A stretch of DNA of 64,000 nucleotides. Source: Spirosoma radiotolerans (GTDB lineage: Bacteria > Bacteroidota > Bacteroidia > Cytophagales > Spirosomataceae). The stretch's first letter is position 1. Each line of letters starts with the position of its first letter. The notes below the pieces were generated by a model. That model made no database searches, had not been told where the DNA came from, and saw only the letters and a list, made by a program, of their open reading frames with translations. The position numbers and the translations under genes were made by a program. This document shows, in pieces, positions 25,589-35,395 of this stretch. Where the stretch lies: the NCBI RefSeq assembly GCF_000974425.1, contig NZ_CP010429.1, forward strand, positions 3,162,001 to 3,226,000. Direction: 5' to 3'.

Positions 25589-26905
25589 TTACTTCGATGA
25601 CGAAGCCGTCGCTTTTTTAGCCGAGGCCTGATAACTGATTTTGAAGAGGGTTCCGTTCAGGTCGTCACTAACGTACAACGACCCGTCGGGGCCTTGTGCC
25701 AGACCACATGGCCGGTGCTGAACCGGGCCTGTGGGTTTAACCAGGTCCGTTCCGGCGAAATTATCTGCGAAGATCTCCCACGGCCCCGACGGCTTTCCGT
25801 TCTTGAAGGGCACAAACCCAATCAGGTAGCCTTTATGAATCTCCTGCGACTGGGCATGAAAGGCAATAAAGGCGCCATTTCGGTACCGTTCCGGGAAAGC
25901 AGTGCCCGTATAAAACAAAAGCGCATTGGGCCCCATGTGCGCCGGGAAGGCCGCTACGGGATTGATGGTTTTAGCCGTACCGGTCTTCTTCCCATCGCCC
26001 CCATACTCGGGCGCCAGGATTTTCTTTTTCTGAAAATGGTCATAATACACGTAAGGCCAACCCGCATCATCGCCCTGATGAACCTCAAACATGGTTTCGG
26101 CGGGTAACTCAGCGCTTTGTTTCGGCGTGTAGTACTGAGGATAGAAGTCATCGAACTTGCCCCGGCCGTGCTGCGCGACAAACAGGGAATTGGTCTTACT
26201 GTTCCAGTCCAGCCCGACAACGTTTTTCAGTCCGGTCGCATAGCGAACACCACTGGAGAACATTTGATCGGGAACATTCGCTTTAAACTTCCAGATGCCC
26301 GCAGCCGAATCCAACAGTGGGCAGGGCATCATGCCTTTACCCGTACCTGCTACCCGGCAGGCGTCGTTATCGGAAGCTATATTGACATAGACATTACCCT
26401 GGTTATCAACGGCAATCGACTTCGATTTATCCCGGTCTTTTTCCCGTAAGCCAGACACCAGCTTTTCGGGTTGATCTGGATTGACAACCTCCTGGTTCTC
26501 GTTCAGCTTGTACCGATAGATGCTGTTGTTCGACGAGGTGTACAAATACCCGTCGCGGATGAAGATCCCCGTGCCGGGATAGTCTCCGAAACCAACCCGC
26601 TCATCGACCACGCCATCTTTATTCGTGTCGCGTAACCGATAAATGCCTTTCCCATCTTTCAGTTTGGCCAGTTTCACGTAAATGTCGCCCGTTTTGCTGA
26701 CGACGATATGGCGGGCGGAGCCCAAATCCTCCGCAACGATGCTGGCCGAAAAGCCCGTTGGTAGTTTAACCTCCGCTGCAGTAATGCTTGCCTGAGCAGC
26801 GCGAGCCGGTTTGGTGGGCGGAATAGTTTTGGTATTTCCCCACACGGTATTCATCACAAACAGGGAAGTAACGAGGCAGGTAATCGAAAAAAAAGGTTTG
26901 TTCAT
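25589..26905 (-). CDS. Exported sorbosone dehydrogenase-like six-bladed beta-propeller protein
   Basis: A 438-residue protein with a signal peptide (about residues 1-24). It belongs to the PQQ-dependent sugar dehydrogenase / L-sorbosone dehydrogenase family: LPTGFSASIVAEDLGSARHIVV, YRLRDTNKDGVVDE, the heme/PQQ-free propeller strands GIFIRDGYLYTSSNN and GLDWNSKTNSLFVAQHGRG, and HRPCGLAQGPDGSLYVSDD near the end. A Cys-containing insert (ACRVAGTGKGMMPCPLL) may form a disulfide. It probably oxidises an aldose or binds sugar in the periplasm; whether it carries PQQ cannot be told. Confidence 0.85.
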   Translation of the reverse strand: MNKPFFSITCLVTSLFVMNTVWGNTKTIPPTKPARAAQASITAAEVKLPTGFSASIVAEDLGSARHIVVSKTGDIYVKLAKLKDGKGIYRLRDTNKDGVVDERVGFGDYPGTGIFIRDGYLYTSSNNSIYRYKLNENQEVVNPDQPEKLVSGLREKDRDKSKSIAVDNQGNVYVNIASDNDACRVAGTGKGMMPCPLLDSAAGIWKFKANVPDQMFSSGVRYATGLKNVVGLDWNSKTNSLFVAQHGRGKFDDFYPQYYTPKQSAELPAETMFEVHQGDDAGWPYVYYDHFQKKKILAPEYGGDGKKTGTAKTINPVAAFPAHMGPNALLFYTGTAFPERYRNGAFIAFHAQSQEIHKGYLIGFVPFKNGKPSGPWEIFADNFAGTDLVKPTGPVQHRPCGLAQGPDGSLYVSDDLNGTLFKISYQASAKKATASSSK

Positions 26906-27052
26906 GGATTAAGGTAATCGTTCTTACTACTTATCTGGACATTTGCGGTTCGTGAAACCTGTACGTCAAGCAAAGCAGGAAGCGCGGCCGGTCTAACCGT
27001 CTGATTAAAAATAATGATTCAGGAAAGACCAGGCGTAAAAGGGAATACACCC

Positions 27053-27928
27053 CTACTGAATCGGTTTGACCGAATACCCTTTCTTGCGGAGCAGGTTCAC
27101 TACCCCCTTTTCATTGCCCAGATGACCGGCACCAAAAGCGAAAAAGGTAGGCTTTTCTTTCGCAGCTTTTTCAATGACGGGAATCCAGTTGGCGTTACGC
27201 TCACCAAGCAGGCTATCTTCATATTCGGCCATGTCGCCAAACTTGCTGTTTTTCATCAAGGCCGTTAGTTTGGCCATGTCGTTGGCTTTGTAAGCGGCCA
27301 GCAAATCGGCAAACTCTTTTTTCGCTTCATCGGGCTTCTTCGCCATGTCGACCAGCCCTTTCAACTGCTCCTGCATCGGAATCTTGTCCAGTGCCGCCAA
27401 CTGGGCATCGACGCTTTCCAGGCCCAACACCTCTTTCTTTTCCTTCGAAGCCATCTCGGCAAATGTCATGTCGTAAGAGGCTGGCTGGCAAGGTAGCAGC
27501 GTCATGTACATTAGCGACATCAGCCCGATGGGTTTTAACATACCCACCTGCGCCAGGCCCATGTTCATTTTCTGCTTCAGGTACGTATCCAGCAAGGTGT
27601 AATCGTCGGGCAAAAGCAGGTCTTTTATAGTTTTGCCGCCGGTCATGATCATGGCTTTCTGCATACTTCCCATCATGTTCGGATCATCCAGATCAAGCTC
27701 CAGATAAACCTGACTGGCGGCACCAACGGCCTTTTTCATAGCATCCGTGATGGTCAGATCATTTGGGCAAACGAGGTGAAACGTCCCGTAGAGGTACGAC
27801 GGCTTGGCCAGTCCGGGACCGGTTACTTCGTAGAGAAGCGCCTTATCCTGCGCCTTGGCGGTATGAATCAGCGAACCGGCCAGTAAAACGCCCGCTACAG
27901 ACAACCGGGCAAGTAGTTTAGTTTTCAT
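27053..27928 (-). CDS. TraB/GumN family exported protein
   Basis: Start taken at the ATG at 27928, which gives a signal peptide (MKTKLLARLSVAGVLLAGSL, cleavage near KAQ); upstream in-frame sequence to 28090 overlaps the icmF promoter region and has no features. The 291-residue protein shows the family's opening LLYEVTGPGLAKPSYLYGTFHLV, a GxxH-like element, and the closing GAGHLGNEKGVVNLLRKKGYSV, in which the conserved GxGHL motif is intact. TraB/GumN (Tiki-like) proteins are predicted metalloproteases of the EreA/ChaN-like fold; substrates in bacteria are unknown. Divergent from icmF. Confidence 0.88.
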   Translation of the reverse strand: MKTKLLARLSVAGVLLAGSLIHTAKAQDKALLYEVTGPGLAKPSYLYGTFHLVCPNDLTITDAMKKAVGAASQVYLELDLDDPNMMGSMQKAMIMTGGKTIKDLLLPDDYTLLDTYLKQKMNMGLAQVGMLKPIGLMSLMYMTLLPCQPASYDMTFAEMASKEKKEVLGLESVDAQLAALDKIPMQEQLKGLVDMAKKPDEAKKEFADLLAAYKANDMAKLTALMKNSKFGDMAEYEDSLLGERNANWIPVIEKAAKEKPTFFAFGAGHLGNEKGVVNLLRKKGYSVKPIQ

Positions 27929-28069
27929 ACTGATTTTAGTCATGTCAAACGGTTGATCAAGCAAAGCTATTCGTTTAGCCAATCCAGCTGCTGAAAATAA
28001 GTTGACTGTACCATTGAGCTGGATGAACGGTTGCCCGGCCCGAATGAAACGGCATTTACGCTTCGTTCG

Positions 28070-28077
28070 TATCTTTG
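28070..28077 (+). promoter_or_regulatory. Promoter -7 element for icmF (TATCTTTG)
   Basis: TATCTTTG is a full match to TAnnTTTG, giving a leader of roughly 95 bases before the icmF ATG at 28180. The -33 element is weak. Confidence 0.5.
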
Positions 28078-28112
28078 AGAAAACGGACAAAACGTTGTCG
28101 ACAGTTCGGCCT

Positions 28113-28132
28113 TACCAACACTTGTGTTGGTA
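28113..28132. promoter_or_regulatory. Palindrome in the icmF leader, candidate operator
   Basis: TACCAACACttGTGTTGGTA has perfect 9-bp arms around two bases. It lies about 36 bases downstream of the predicted -7 element, where a repressor would block icmF transcription. The binding protein is unknown; a TetR-type dimer is one possibility. Confidence 0.4.
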
Positions 28133-28179
28133 TTGATCGGTCAGGTTCCTTTCGTCTAACTCCCTTTACGCCTTACCCC

Positions 28180-31100
28180 ATGACTGCACAGAAAAGTAAA
28201 CTCGATCCATCGGACACGCCAGCGTTCAGGCATAAGATTCGCATTGTGACGGCGGCTTCGCTGTTCGATGGGCACGACGCGGCCATTAACCTGATGCGTC
28301 GGCTCATGCAGGCGTCGGGGGCCGAAGTGATTCACCTGGGGCACAACCGCTCAGTGGCTGAAATCGTTGACTGCGCTATTCAGGAAGATGTGCAGGGCAT
28401 AGCCGTGACCAGCTACCAGGGCGGCCATCTGGAGTTTTTCAAGTACATGTATGACCTGCTTCACGAACGGGGGGCGGGTCACATCAAACTCTTCGGGGGC
28501 GGGGGCGGCACGATTCTTCCCACCGAAATTGCCGAATTACACGCCTATGGGATCGCCCGTATTTACTCGCCCGACGATGGCCGATCCATGGGGCTACAAG
28601 GGATGATCGACGACTTGCTACGGCAGTGTGATTTTGCGCTGCCGCCAGCGACTGAAACCCAGATTTCGGCATCGCTGCATGAAAACACCAACGCAGTTGC
28701 CCGGCTCATTACCACCGCCGAAAACCTGCCCGACCACTACCGGCAAACCGCTCTTTCCCTCTCTCGCTCGATCGCTCTTTCAACCCCCGTTCTTGGCATT
28801 ACCGGTACGGGGGGCGCCGGAAAATCGTCGTTGATCGATGAACTGGTGCTTCGTTTCTTGCGGACGTATCCCGATAAAACACTGGCCATTATTTCGGTCG
28901 ATCCGTCGAAACGAAAAACGGGCGGTGCGCTTCTCGGCGACCGAATCCGGATGAACGCGATTCATTCACCCAGAGTTTACATGCGGTCGCTGGCAACCCG
29001 ACAGTCGAACTTAGCGTTGAGTCGCCACGTGCAGGACGCCATCGATGTGTGCAAAGCGGTTCCATTTGACCTGATTATTGTTGAAACCTCCGGCATTGGA
29101 CAATCCGATACCGAAATTACGGAACATGCCGATAAGACCCTGTATGTGATGACAGCCGAGTATGGGGCCGCCACGCAACTGGAAAAAATCGACATGCTCG
29201 ATTTCGCAAACATGATTGCCATCAATAAGTTTGATAAACGGGGCTCGCTGGATGCCCTGCGCGACGTCCGGAAACAGTATCGGCGCAACCATAACTTGTG
29301 GGACGTCCCAGACGAGGAACTACCGATTCTGGGCACCATGGCCTCGCAGTTCAATGACGCTGGCATGAACAGGCTGTTCGATAAACTTATGGCTGCTCTT
29401 GAGGTTCCGTTCGCGGCAACAGCTGCGCCCGATTCTTTTTCTTCCAGAGAGGAATCGGGTAACCTGAAACCAGAAACCACACAAACTATTATCCCGCCGG
29501 ATCGTGTGCGGTATCTGGCCGAAATTGTCGAAGAAAGCCGCCGGTACGATGCTTTTGTGCAGGACCAGACGACCCTAGCCCGCAAACTATATCAACTGGA
29601 TGGAACGCGTAAGCTGATTGACGATGGGCCTTTGCAGGATGCGTTACAGACGATTTACACCGAACTCGAAGCCCGCCTGCATCCCGATTGCCGGGCTCTG
29701 TTGCAGCAATGGCCCGCGATGCAGCAACGCTACACCGCCGAATTGTATGAATTCACCGTGCGCGACAAAGTCATTCGGCAGCCGTTGTATTCCGAAACCC
29801 TTTCCCACCTGAAAATACCGAAAGTCAGCCTACCAAAATACCACGACTGGGGCGACGTTTTGCATTGGCTGCTGACCGAAAACGTACCCGGTGAGTTTCC
29901 ATACGCAGCGGGCGTGTTTCCCCTCAAGCGCGAAGGCGAAGACCCCACGCGGATGTTTGCGGGTGAGGGTGGCCCCGAGCGAACCAACCGCCGGTTCCAT
30001 TATGTCTCGAATGGGCTCCCGGCCAAACGACTATCGACGGCCTTCGATTCCGTAACGTTATACGGCGAAGACCCGGCCATGCGCCCCGATATTTTTGGGA
30101 AAGTTGGTAATTCGGGCGTAAGCATCTGCACTCTCGACGATGCCAAGAAACTCTACTCCGGCTTTGACCTCTGCGATCCGGCAACGTCCGTTTCTATGAC
30201 GATCAATGGCCCGGCTCCGATGTTACTCGGCTTCTTCCTCAACGCAGCCATCGACCAGCAGTGTGAGAAATACCTGGCCCGGGTCGGCACACAGCCAAAG
30301 ATCGAGCAGGCAGGTTTCCAACTGAGCTACAACGGTCCCCTTCCCGATGGCAACAACGGACTTGGCCTGATGCTGCTTGGCACTACGGGTGACAAAGTAT
30401 TGCCCCGCGAGGTATACGAGCAAATAAAAGCCGATACGCTGCGAAAGGTGCGCGGAACGGTGCAGGCGGATATTCTGAAAGAAGATCAGGCGCAAAATAC
30501 CTGCATTTTTTCGACCGAATTTGCCCTGAAAATGATGGGGGATATTCAGCAGTATTTTACCGATCACCGCGTTCAGAATTTTTACTCAGTGTCGATTTCG
30601 GGCTATCATATTGCCGAAGCCGGGGCCAATCCGATTACGCAGCTGGCGTTTACGCTGTCCAACGGCTTTACGTTTGTCGAATATTACCTGAGCCGGGGTA
30701 TGGCAATTGATGACTTTGCCCCTAACCTGTCGTTCTTTTTCTCAAACGGCATGGACCCCGAATATACGGTGCTGGGGCGGGTGGCCCGCCGGATCTGGGC
30801 CAAGGCGATGCGCCATAAATACAAGGCCAACGACCGGTCCCAGAAGCTAAAATACCATATCCAGACATCCGGGCGCAGTTTACACGCCCAGGAAATCGGC
30901 TTCAACGACATTCGCACCACCTTACAGGCCCTGCTGGCGGTTTACGATAACTGCAATTCGCTGCATACCAATGCCTACGACGAAGCCATTACAACCCCCA
31001 CCGAAGAATCCGTTCGGCGGGCCATGGCGATTCAGCTGATTATCAACCGCGAGTTTGGGCTGACAAAAAACGAGAATCCGCTCCAGGGCGCCTTTGTTGT

Positions 31101-31551
31101 TGAGGAACTGACTGATCTGGTCGAAGAGGCTGTCTATCAGGAGTTTCTGTCGCTCAACGAGCGCGGGGGTGTACTGGGGGCCATGGAACGCATGTACCAG
31201 CGCAGCAAAATCCAGGAAGAGTCGATGTATTACGAAACGGTAAAGCACAACGGCGACCTGCCTATCGTGGGCGTCAATACGTTTCTGGACCCAGCCGGTT
31301 CGCCAACCATTGTTCCCACAGAAGTGATTCGCTCCACCGACGACGAAAAGCGGTATGCCGTTGACTCGTGCCAGCAGTTTCAGGAGCAACACCGCTTCGA
31401 AGCCGAACGGGCGCTGGCTAATCTACAAGCTGCGGCCCTGGCCAACGAAAATATTTTCGAGCAGTTGATGGAAGCTACCAAAGTCTGTTCACTGGGGCAA
31501 CTCTCCAATGCGCTCTATGCCGTGGGCGGTCGTTACCGGCGAAATATGTAA
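28180..31551 (+). CDS. icmF: Fused isobutyryl-CoA mutase (IcmF)
   Basis: A 1123-residue three-part fusion, the usual IcmF length. The ATG at 28180 directly precedes the conserved region; the frame is open back to 28075. Order: an N-terminal B12-binding domain ([19 protein letters not shown], with the DxHxx cobalt-ligand loop, then GGGGTILP), a MeaB-type G-protein chaperone with P-loop GTGGAGKSS near residue 209 and [21 protein letters not shown] and [14 protein letters not shown] switch and base-recognition motifs, then the TIM-barrel mutase with [24 protein letters not shown] and [25 protein letters not shown]. It isomerises isobutyryl-CoA and n-butyryl-CoA using adenosylcobalamin and GTP. 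No separate mutase subunits are nearby. Confidence 0.95.
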   Translation: MTAQKSKLDPSDTPAFRHKIRIVTAASLFDGHDAAINLMRRLMQASGAEVIHLGHNRSVAEIVDCAIQEDVQGIAVTSYQGGHLEFFKYMYDLLHERGAGHIKLFGGGGGTILPTEIAELHAYGIARIYSPDDGRSMGLQGMIDDLLRQCDFALPPATETQISASLHENTNAVARLITTAENLPDHYRQTALSLSRSIALSTPVLGITGTGGAGKSSLIDELVLRFLRTYPDKTLAIISVDPSKRKTGGALLGDRIRMNAIHSPRVYMRSLATRQSNLALSRHVQDAIDVCKAVPFDLIIVETSGIGQSDTEITEHADKTLYVMTAEYGAATQLEKIDMLDFANMIAINKFDKRGSLDALRDVRKQYRRNHNLWDVPDEELPILGTMASQFNDAGMNRLFDKLMAALEVPFAATAAPDSFSSREESGNLKPETTQTIIPPDRVRYLAEIVEESRRYDAFVQDQTTLARKLYQLDGTRKLIDDGPLQDALQTIYTELEARLHPDCRALLQQWPAMQQRYTAELYEFTVRDKVIRQPLYSETLSHLKIPKVSLPKYHDWGDVLHWLLTENVPGEFPYAAGVFPLKREGEDPTRMFAGEGGPERTNRRFHYVSNGLPAKRLSTAFDSVTLYGEDPAMRPDIFGKVGNSGVSICTLDDAKKLYSGFDLCDPATSVSMTINGPAPMLLGFFLNAAIDQQCEKYLARVGTQPKIEQAGFQLSYNGPLPDGNNGLGLMLLGTTGDKVLPREVYEQIKADTLRKVRGTVQADILKEDQAQNTCIFSTEFALKMMGDIQQYFTDHRVQNFYSVSISGYHIAEAGANPITQLAFTLSNGFTFVEYYLSRGMAIDDFAPNLSFFFSNGMDPEYTVLGRVARRIWAKAMRHKYKANDRSQKLKYHIQTSGRSLHAQEIGFNDIRTTLQALLAVYDNCNSLHTNAYDEAITTPTEESVRRAMAIQLIINREFGLTKNENPLQGAFVVEELTDLVEEAVYQEFLSLNERGGVLGAMERMYQRSKIQEESMYYETVKHNGDLPIVGVNTFLDPAGSPTIVPTEVIRSTDDEKRYAVDSCQQFQEQHRFEAERALANLQAAALANENIFEQLMEATKVCSLGQLSNALYAVGGRYRRNM

Positions 31552-31606
31552 ATCCAATACTTATTTACTAAAAACCAGCGCAATACTAGTTACTGCTTTC
31601 GTATAC

Positions 31607-32689
31607 ATGAACATCCGCTTTTGCTCAATTCTTTTGCTCGTTCTGACAGGTCTTATGCACATGGCCTGTCAGGAAAAGAAGCCCGCCCAATCCACTGCCG
31701 ACCAGCCTACGCCCGTTGCTTCGCTGGCCAAAACGACATACAATCTGGGCGACACCATTTTAGTCCAACTTAGTCGGTCAATCACACGGCCGAAGGTTAC
31801 GGTCGATGGAGCGGATTCTCCTATTTTCCAGCAATCAGAAAAGTCATTAGCCGTTGGGTATTCGGATGGAAAAACGGGGCTGCATCAACTTGTGGTGAGT
31901 GGCCTTACCTCTGGCAGTGCATCATTTTCCGATACGCTCAACGTGGAGATGTGGTCGGATGTAGTGCCGGTGAACGTTGCCTATACAGTCCTTAAAACGT
32001 ATCCGCACCGCGAAACCAGTTTTACGCAGGGGCTGGAGTTTTATAAAGGTGTTTTGTATGAGAGCACGGGCCTGAACGGACAGTCCAATGTCATGCAGAT
32101 TGATGTGCAGACCGGCTCTGTTCGTAAATCCGTACCGCTGGCAAACCAGTATTTCGGGGAAGGCATAACGATTGTCAACAACAAAATTTACCAGCTAACC
32201 TGGACATCGGGCATATGCTTCCGGTACAACCTGGATTTCAGCCTGGACAAGACGTTTACATACCATACCCAGGGCTGGGGGCTAACCCACCGTGACACAA
32301 CCCTCATTTTAAGTGACGGCTCCAACAAACTCTTTTTTCTGTCGCCCGATTTTCAATCTCTGGGTGAGGTGAACGTGTATGACAACAAAGGGCCCATTAT
32401 GAATTTGAATGAGCTGGAGTATGTAAATGGCTATGTTTTCGCCAATGTCTGGCAAACGAATCGCATTGTACAGATTGACCTCAAAACGGGAAAAGTGGTC
32501 GGAAACCTGAACATGGAATCCATTTTACCGACGTCCATCGACACCAAAGAAAACGTATTAAATGGGATTGCCTTTCAACCAACCGAAAACGCATTTTATA
32601 TTACCGGGAAAAAGTGGCCTACCCTCTTTAAACTTCGTATAAAACCCGCCGAAAAAGAAAGGGCCAAAGACGTAATTGCTTTCCGATAA
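31607..32689 (+). CDS. Glutamine cyclotransferase (glutaminyl-peptide cyclotransferase) lipoprotein
   Basis: The ATG at 31607 gives a lipoprotein signal (LTGLMHMAC, lipid-bearing Cys near residue 21); the open frame upstream overlaps the end of icmF and is unlikely to be used. The 360-residue protein has an N-terminal beta region (about 30-120) and then the five-bladed propeller of plant-type glutamine cyclotransferases: TYPHRETSFTQGLEFYKGVLYESTGLNGQS, INNKIYQLTWTSG-like and NELEYVNGYVFANVWQTNRIVQIDLKTGKV, then NGIAFQPTENAFYITGKKWP. The reaction forms pyroglutamate at N-terminal Gln, which in Bacteroidota protects periplasmic and secreted proteins. Confidence 0.92.
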   Translation: MNIRFCSILLLVLTGLMHMACQEKKPAQSTADQPTPVASLAKTTYNLGDTILVQLSRSITRPKVTVDGADSPIFQQSEKSLAVGYSDGKTGLHQLVVSGLTSGSASFSDTLNVEMWSDVVPVNVAYTVLKTYPHRETSFTQGLEFYKGVLYESTGLNGQSNVMQIDVQTGSVRKSVPLANQYFGEGITIVNNKIYQLTWTSGICFRYNLDFSLDKTFTYHTQGWGLTHRDTTLILSDGSNKLFFLSPDFQSLGEVNVYDNKGPIMNLNELEYVNGYVFANVWQTNRIVQIDLKTGKVVGNLNMESILPTSIDTKENVLNGIAFQPTENAFYITGKKWPTLFKLRIKPAEKERAKDVIAFR

Positions 32690-32878
32690 TGTAGTTTTTG
32701 GGCTCGCGAAAGTTTATATCCTGGACACGACTCTATTTTACTCAGTAATGTTTCAAGTACGCCCTGGATGTTTAGCCATATTGACTGGATCTGACCAATT
32801 AACCATGTTTAGTCCCTTTTATCCTTTTACTCTTTTGGCTCCCTTTAAAAGAAATAATTTTGGGCATAAACAACTGAA

Positions 32879-33145
32879 ATGATGCCAACTTTACTCACTT
32901 CCTGTCCCTACGATCAACTTTCGTTGGAGCAACTATCTGATCAGAAGCTACTGGCCAGGCGAGCCAGAAATCAACAAGTTGGTTTTTTTATACTGATGCT
33001 AATTGTGTTAACGGTAGGCATGGCCTTCGTGCTCGAATCCTATTTGGTAGCGGTTGCGGGGTGGGGCCTGATTCCCGCTGTAGACGATTATACCAAAAAG
33101 CGTAAAGCCATTAACCTCCAGTTGCAGAAACGACACATAGCCTGA
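32879..33145 (+). CDS. Small membrane protein of unknown function
   Basis: An 88-residue protein with a hydrophilic N-terminus, one long hydrophobic stretch (about residues 35-66, probably two short membrane segments joined by SYLVAVAGWG) and a basic C-terminal tail (KKRKAINLQLQKR). No family is recognised. The coding frame has ordinary codon use and is followed by a terminator-like hairpin, which supports a real gene. Confidence 0.5.
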   Translation: MMPTLLTSCPYDQLSLEQLSDQKLLARRARNQQVGFFILMLIVLTVGMAFVLESYLVAVAGWGLIPAVDDYTKKRKAINLQLQKRHIA

Positions 33146-33175
33146 TCGGCAGACAATCAGCAAAATACCGTATCT

Positions 33176-33219
33176 AAACATACAGCCCGGCCTACTGAAG
33201 CAGACCAGGCTGTATGTTT
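33176..33219 (+). terminator. Hairpin after the small membrane protein gene
   Basis: Arms 33176-33187 and 33208-33219 (AAACATACAGCC / GGCTGTATGTTT) are perfect inverted copies; the right arm ends in a T run. Confidence 0.65.
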
Positions 33220-33269
33220 AAATCTCTAGAAATGGACTTTACGAATGGCTTTTGGCCAAACGTACAGGC

Positions 33270-33458
33270 TTATTCGTCGTCCTCACCCTGGTCGACGTGC
33301 CCATGAATAAACCCGCCGGGTAATTCTTCCTGATCCTCTAAAGGTGTATCCCCAGGCTCGTGGGGGCCTTCCTGACGCAGAATTGACTCGCGGTCATTTG
33401 CACTGTTTCCTCCCTGATCTCCATCGCCCCCTGGCGAATACCATCTAACCGTCTTCAT
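33270..33458 (-). CDS. Small acidic hypothetical protein
   Basis: The frame runs to 33617 but the coding-like part begins at the ATG at 33458 (MKTVRWYSPGGDGDQGG...), giving a 62-residue, Gly-, Asp- and Glu-rich, hydrophilic protein ending in HVDQGEDDE. No domain is recognised and it has no membrane segment. It may be an intrinsically disordered stress protein. The frame composition is unlike the surrounding spacer, but a shadow ORF cannot be excluded. Confidence 0.35.
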   Translation of the reverse strand: MKTVRWYSPGGDGDQGGNSANDRESILRQEGPHEPGDTPLEDQEELPGGFIHGHVDQGEDDE

Positions 33459-33804
33459 AGCTGTTTCGTTTTTTGCAAAGTATTGTCCAGAAAACCCATA
33501 AAAAAGGAGGAGGTTTAAAAAAGATAGAATTTGGTCAATGCGCGAACATGAATTTGGCAATAGGACCAGCCTGACAGCAGGGCAGCTACAGACCGTATGC
33601 TCAAGAAGACAATTCATGAAGCAAAGGCCGTTTAACGGCCTGTAGCTAAATTGACTATGCGCAGAGATCCTTCTGTAAATGAGGGCTGTGAGTGACTAAA
33701 CACGTAACGGGTAAGCATCCGCATCCGGCACTAAATAATTCAATGGCAAACGTGGGTGGAGCTTAGAATTCGATAGTACGAGAGGCTATTTGCTAACGAG
33801 CCAG

Positions 33805-35361
33805 TTAATAACGAGCCAGAATAGGCTTATCGCCAAAAACAATCAAATTTCGCAGGCGGACAGTATGCTCGCTGTCAGGGTTGAGAAGCTTCAGTCGCAC
33901 CGTGTGCTTGCCGGAAGGCAGTTTATACGACCAGGTCAGGTCGTAGCGACGGCGGGTGAAGCTAGCCGGTTGGCTGGCCGTTTCTACTAGTTTTTCATCC
34001 ACATACACTTCCAGCTTACCGACATAATTACTTTCATACTCATAGCTTCCCATTTGCGCTTTTGGCCGGGTATCGCCAACAACGATGAAACCGTTCCCCT
34101 CAAAGTTAGCCGTATACTCGCTGGTCAGGTCTTTATTTATCGCCCGTTTTTCGGTGGGGAAATGGCCCGGAAAACTCTGCTCCAACCGTACCGCTTTGGG
34201 CGTCTGGACGGCCATTGTCACCTGGTCGCCTGCTACTTTACCACCATTGCGTTCAATGACCTGAAGCGCGTGCTTCATGCCAATGGTGTACACATCATTG
34301 AGCGACCTGGTAGTGTATTTAAAGTCGATGTCTTCAGCTTCTTTAAGGCCCTGTTTCCAATAAGCGGGTATTTTATTATACCCCAGTATCGTTCCCAGAA
34401 TGCCCCCGGCCGACGATGGATTACAATCCGAATCCTGCCCGGCGCGGGTGCTGATCTGCATGGTTTTGGTGTAGTCGCCCTGCCCATACAGTAACCCGAG
34501 CACGATGTAGGCGGAGTTTACTTTGGCGTCGATATCGAAGGGGGCAAATATCCCATCGGGACAACCGACCTCGTCGGCCCACTTGCGCTGAATTTCCAGC
34601 CAGGTCCGTTTCCAGTCATTCGGGTACTGGTCGTGCCATTTGATGACATCGGCAATGCACTGGTAAAAGGTGCTCTGGGCCGGAACGGCTTTGAGCCCCT
34701 CCCGGACTACGTAGTTTACATCGTTATTAACAAATGCCAGCGCATACATGGCTCCTACATATACACCCCCATACCAGCCATCCCCATAGTTCATGATATG
34801 CCCGATGGAATCACCGATCTGCACGGCGGTGTTGGGCATACCCGGCGACATGAGTCCCGAAAAATCGGCCTCGATCTGAAAATCAATATCGTCGGCATGG
34901 GGGTTATTGAGCCAATGACCCGAGGCTGGTGCTTTCAGGCCATTAAGAACATTGTATCGTCCCGCCTGGTTGGCGTGCCAGAGCATGTATCCGGCATTGG
35001 CAAAAGCCTTGGCGTGTTCGCTGACAGGGGCATCGAGCCCTTTCTTCTCGAATACATCCACAAACGTCAGGTCCATATACAGGTCATCGTACAGACCCAC
35101 ATTTTCGATCATTGTTTTCTTAATGTAACCATCGTACCACGGAATAGGCTGGTATTCATTCATCATGGTCCCATTGAATTTAAATTCCGTTGGCCCACCG
35201 AAGGTGCAGCCAATCACCTGACCAGCCCAGCCACCTTTGATCTTATCCTGCAACGTCGCTTTCGACATCGTTACAGAGCCAGGCGTTCGTTTTTTAGGGG
35301 ATGGTGCAGGGCCAAAAGCCGCCAAAGCCAATACAATCAGGAGCAAACACATTTTTCTCAT
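33805..35361 (-). CDS. Exported ADP-ribosylglycohydrolase-family protein
   Basis: A 518-residue protein with a signal peptide (residues 1-20, MRKMCLLLIVLALAAFGPAP). The catalytic ARH-like domain starts at DKIKGGWAGQVIGCTFGG, contains NVGLYDDLYMDLTFVDVFEKKG in the position of the first metal motif, and RAGQDSDCNPSSAGGILGTILG in the position of the second (the usual GxDxD type). The last about 130 residues form a beta-rich domain (GFIVVGDTRP... HTVRLRNLIVFG) resembling a carbohydrate-binding or NPCBM-like sandwich. Family members hydrolyse ADP-ribosyl bonds; an exported copy with a beta domain suggests a glycoside or nucleoside substrate outside the cytoplasm. Ribokinase is 34 bp upstream. Confidence 0.82.
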   Translation of the reverse strand: MRKMCLLLIVLALAAFGPAPSPKKRTPGSVTMSKATLQDKIKGGWAGQVIGCTFGGPTEFKFNGTMMNEYQPIPWYDGYIKKTMIENVGLYDDLYMDLTFVDVFEKKGLDAPVSEHAKAFANAGYMLWHANQAGRYNVLNGLKAPASGHWLNNPHADDIDFQIEADFSGLMSPGMPNTAVQIGDSIGHIMNYGDGWYGGVYVGAMYALAFVNNDVNYVVREGLKAVPAQSTFYQCIADVIKWHDQYPNDWKRTWLEIQRKWADEVGCPDGIFAPFDIDAKVNSAYIVLGLLYGQGDYTKTMQISTRAGQDSDCNPSSAGGILGTILGYNKIPAYWKQGLKEAEDIDFKYTTRSLNDVYTIGMKHALQVIERNGGKVAGDQVTMAVQTPKAVRLEQSFPGHFPTEKRAINKDLTSEYTANFEGNGFIVVGDTRPKAQMGSYEYESNYVGKLEVYVDEKLVETASQPASFTRRRYDLTWSYKLPSGKHTVRLKLLNPDSEHTVRLRNLIVFGDKPILARY

Positions 35362-35395
35362 GAGGAATAGTCAGGATTTAAGGAGAATCAACCAG

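Noticed and set aside
28075..28179. Earlier start for icmF
   Set aside because: The predicted -7 element at 28070-28077 overlaps it, so it would be untranscribed or at the transcript start.
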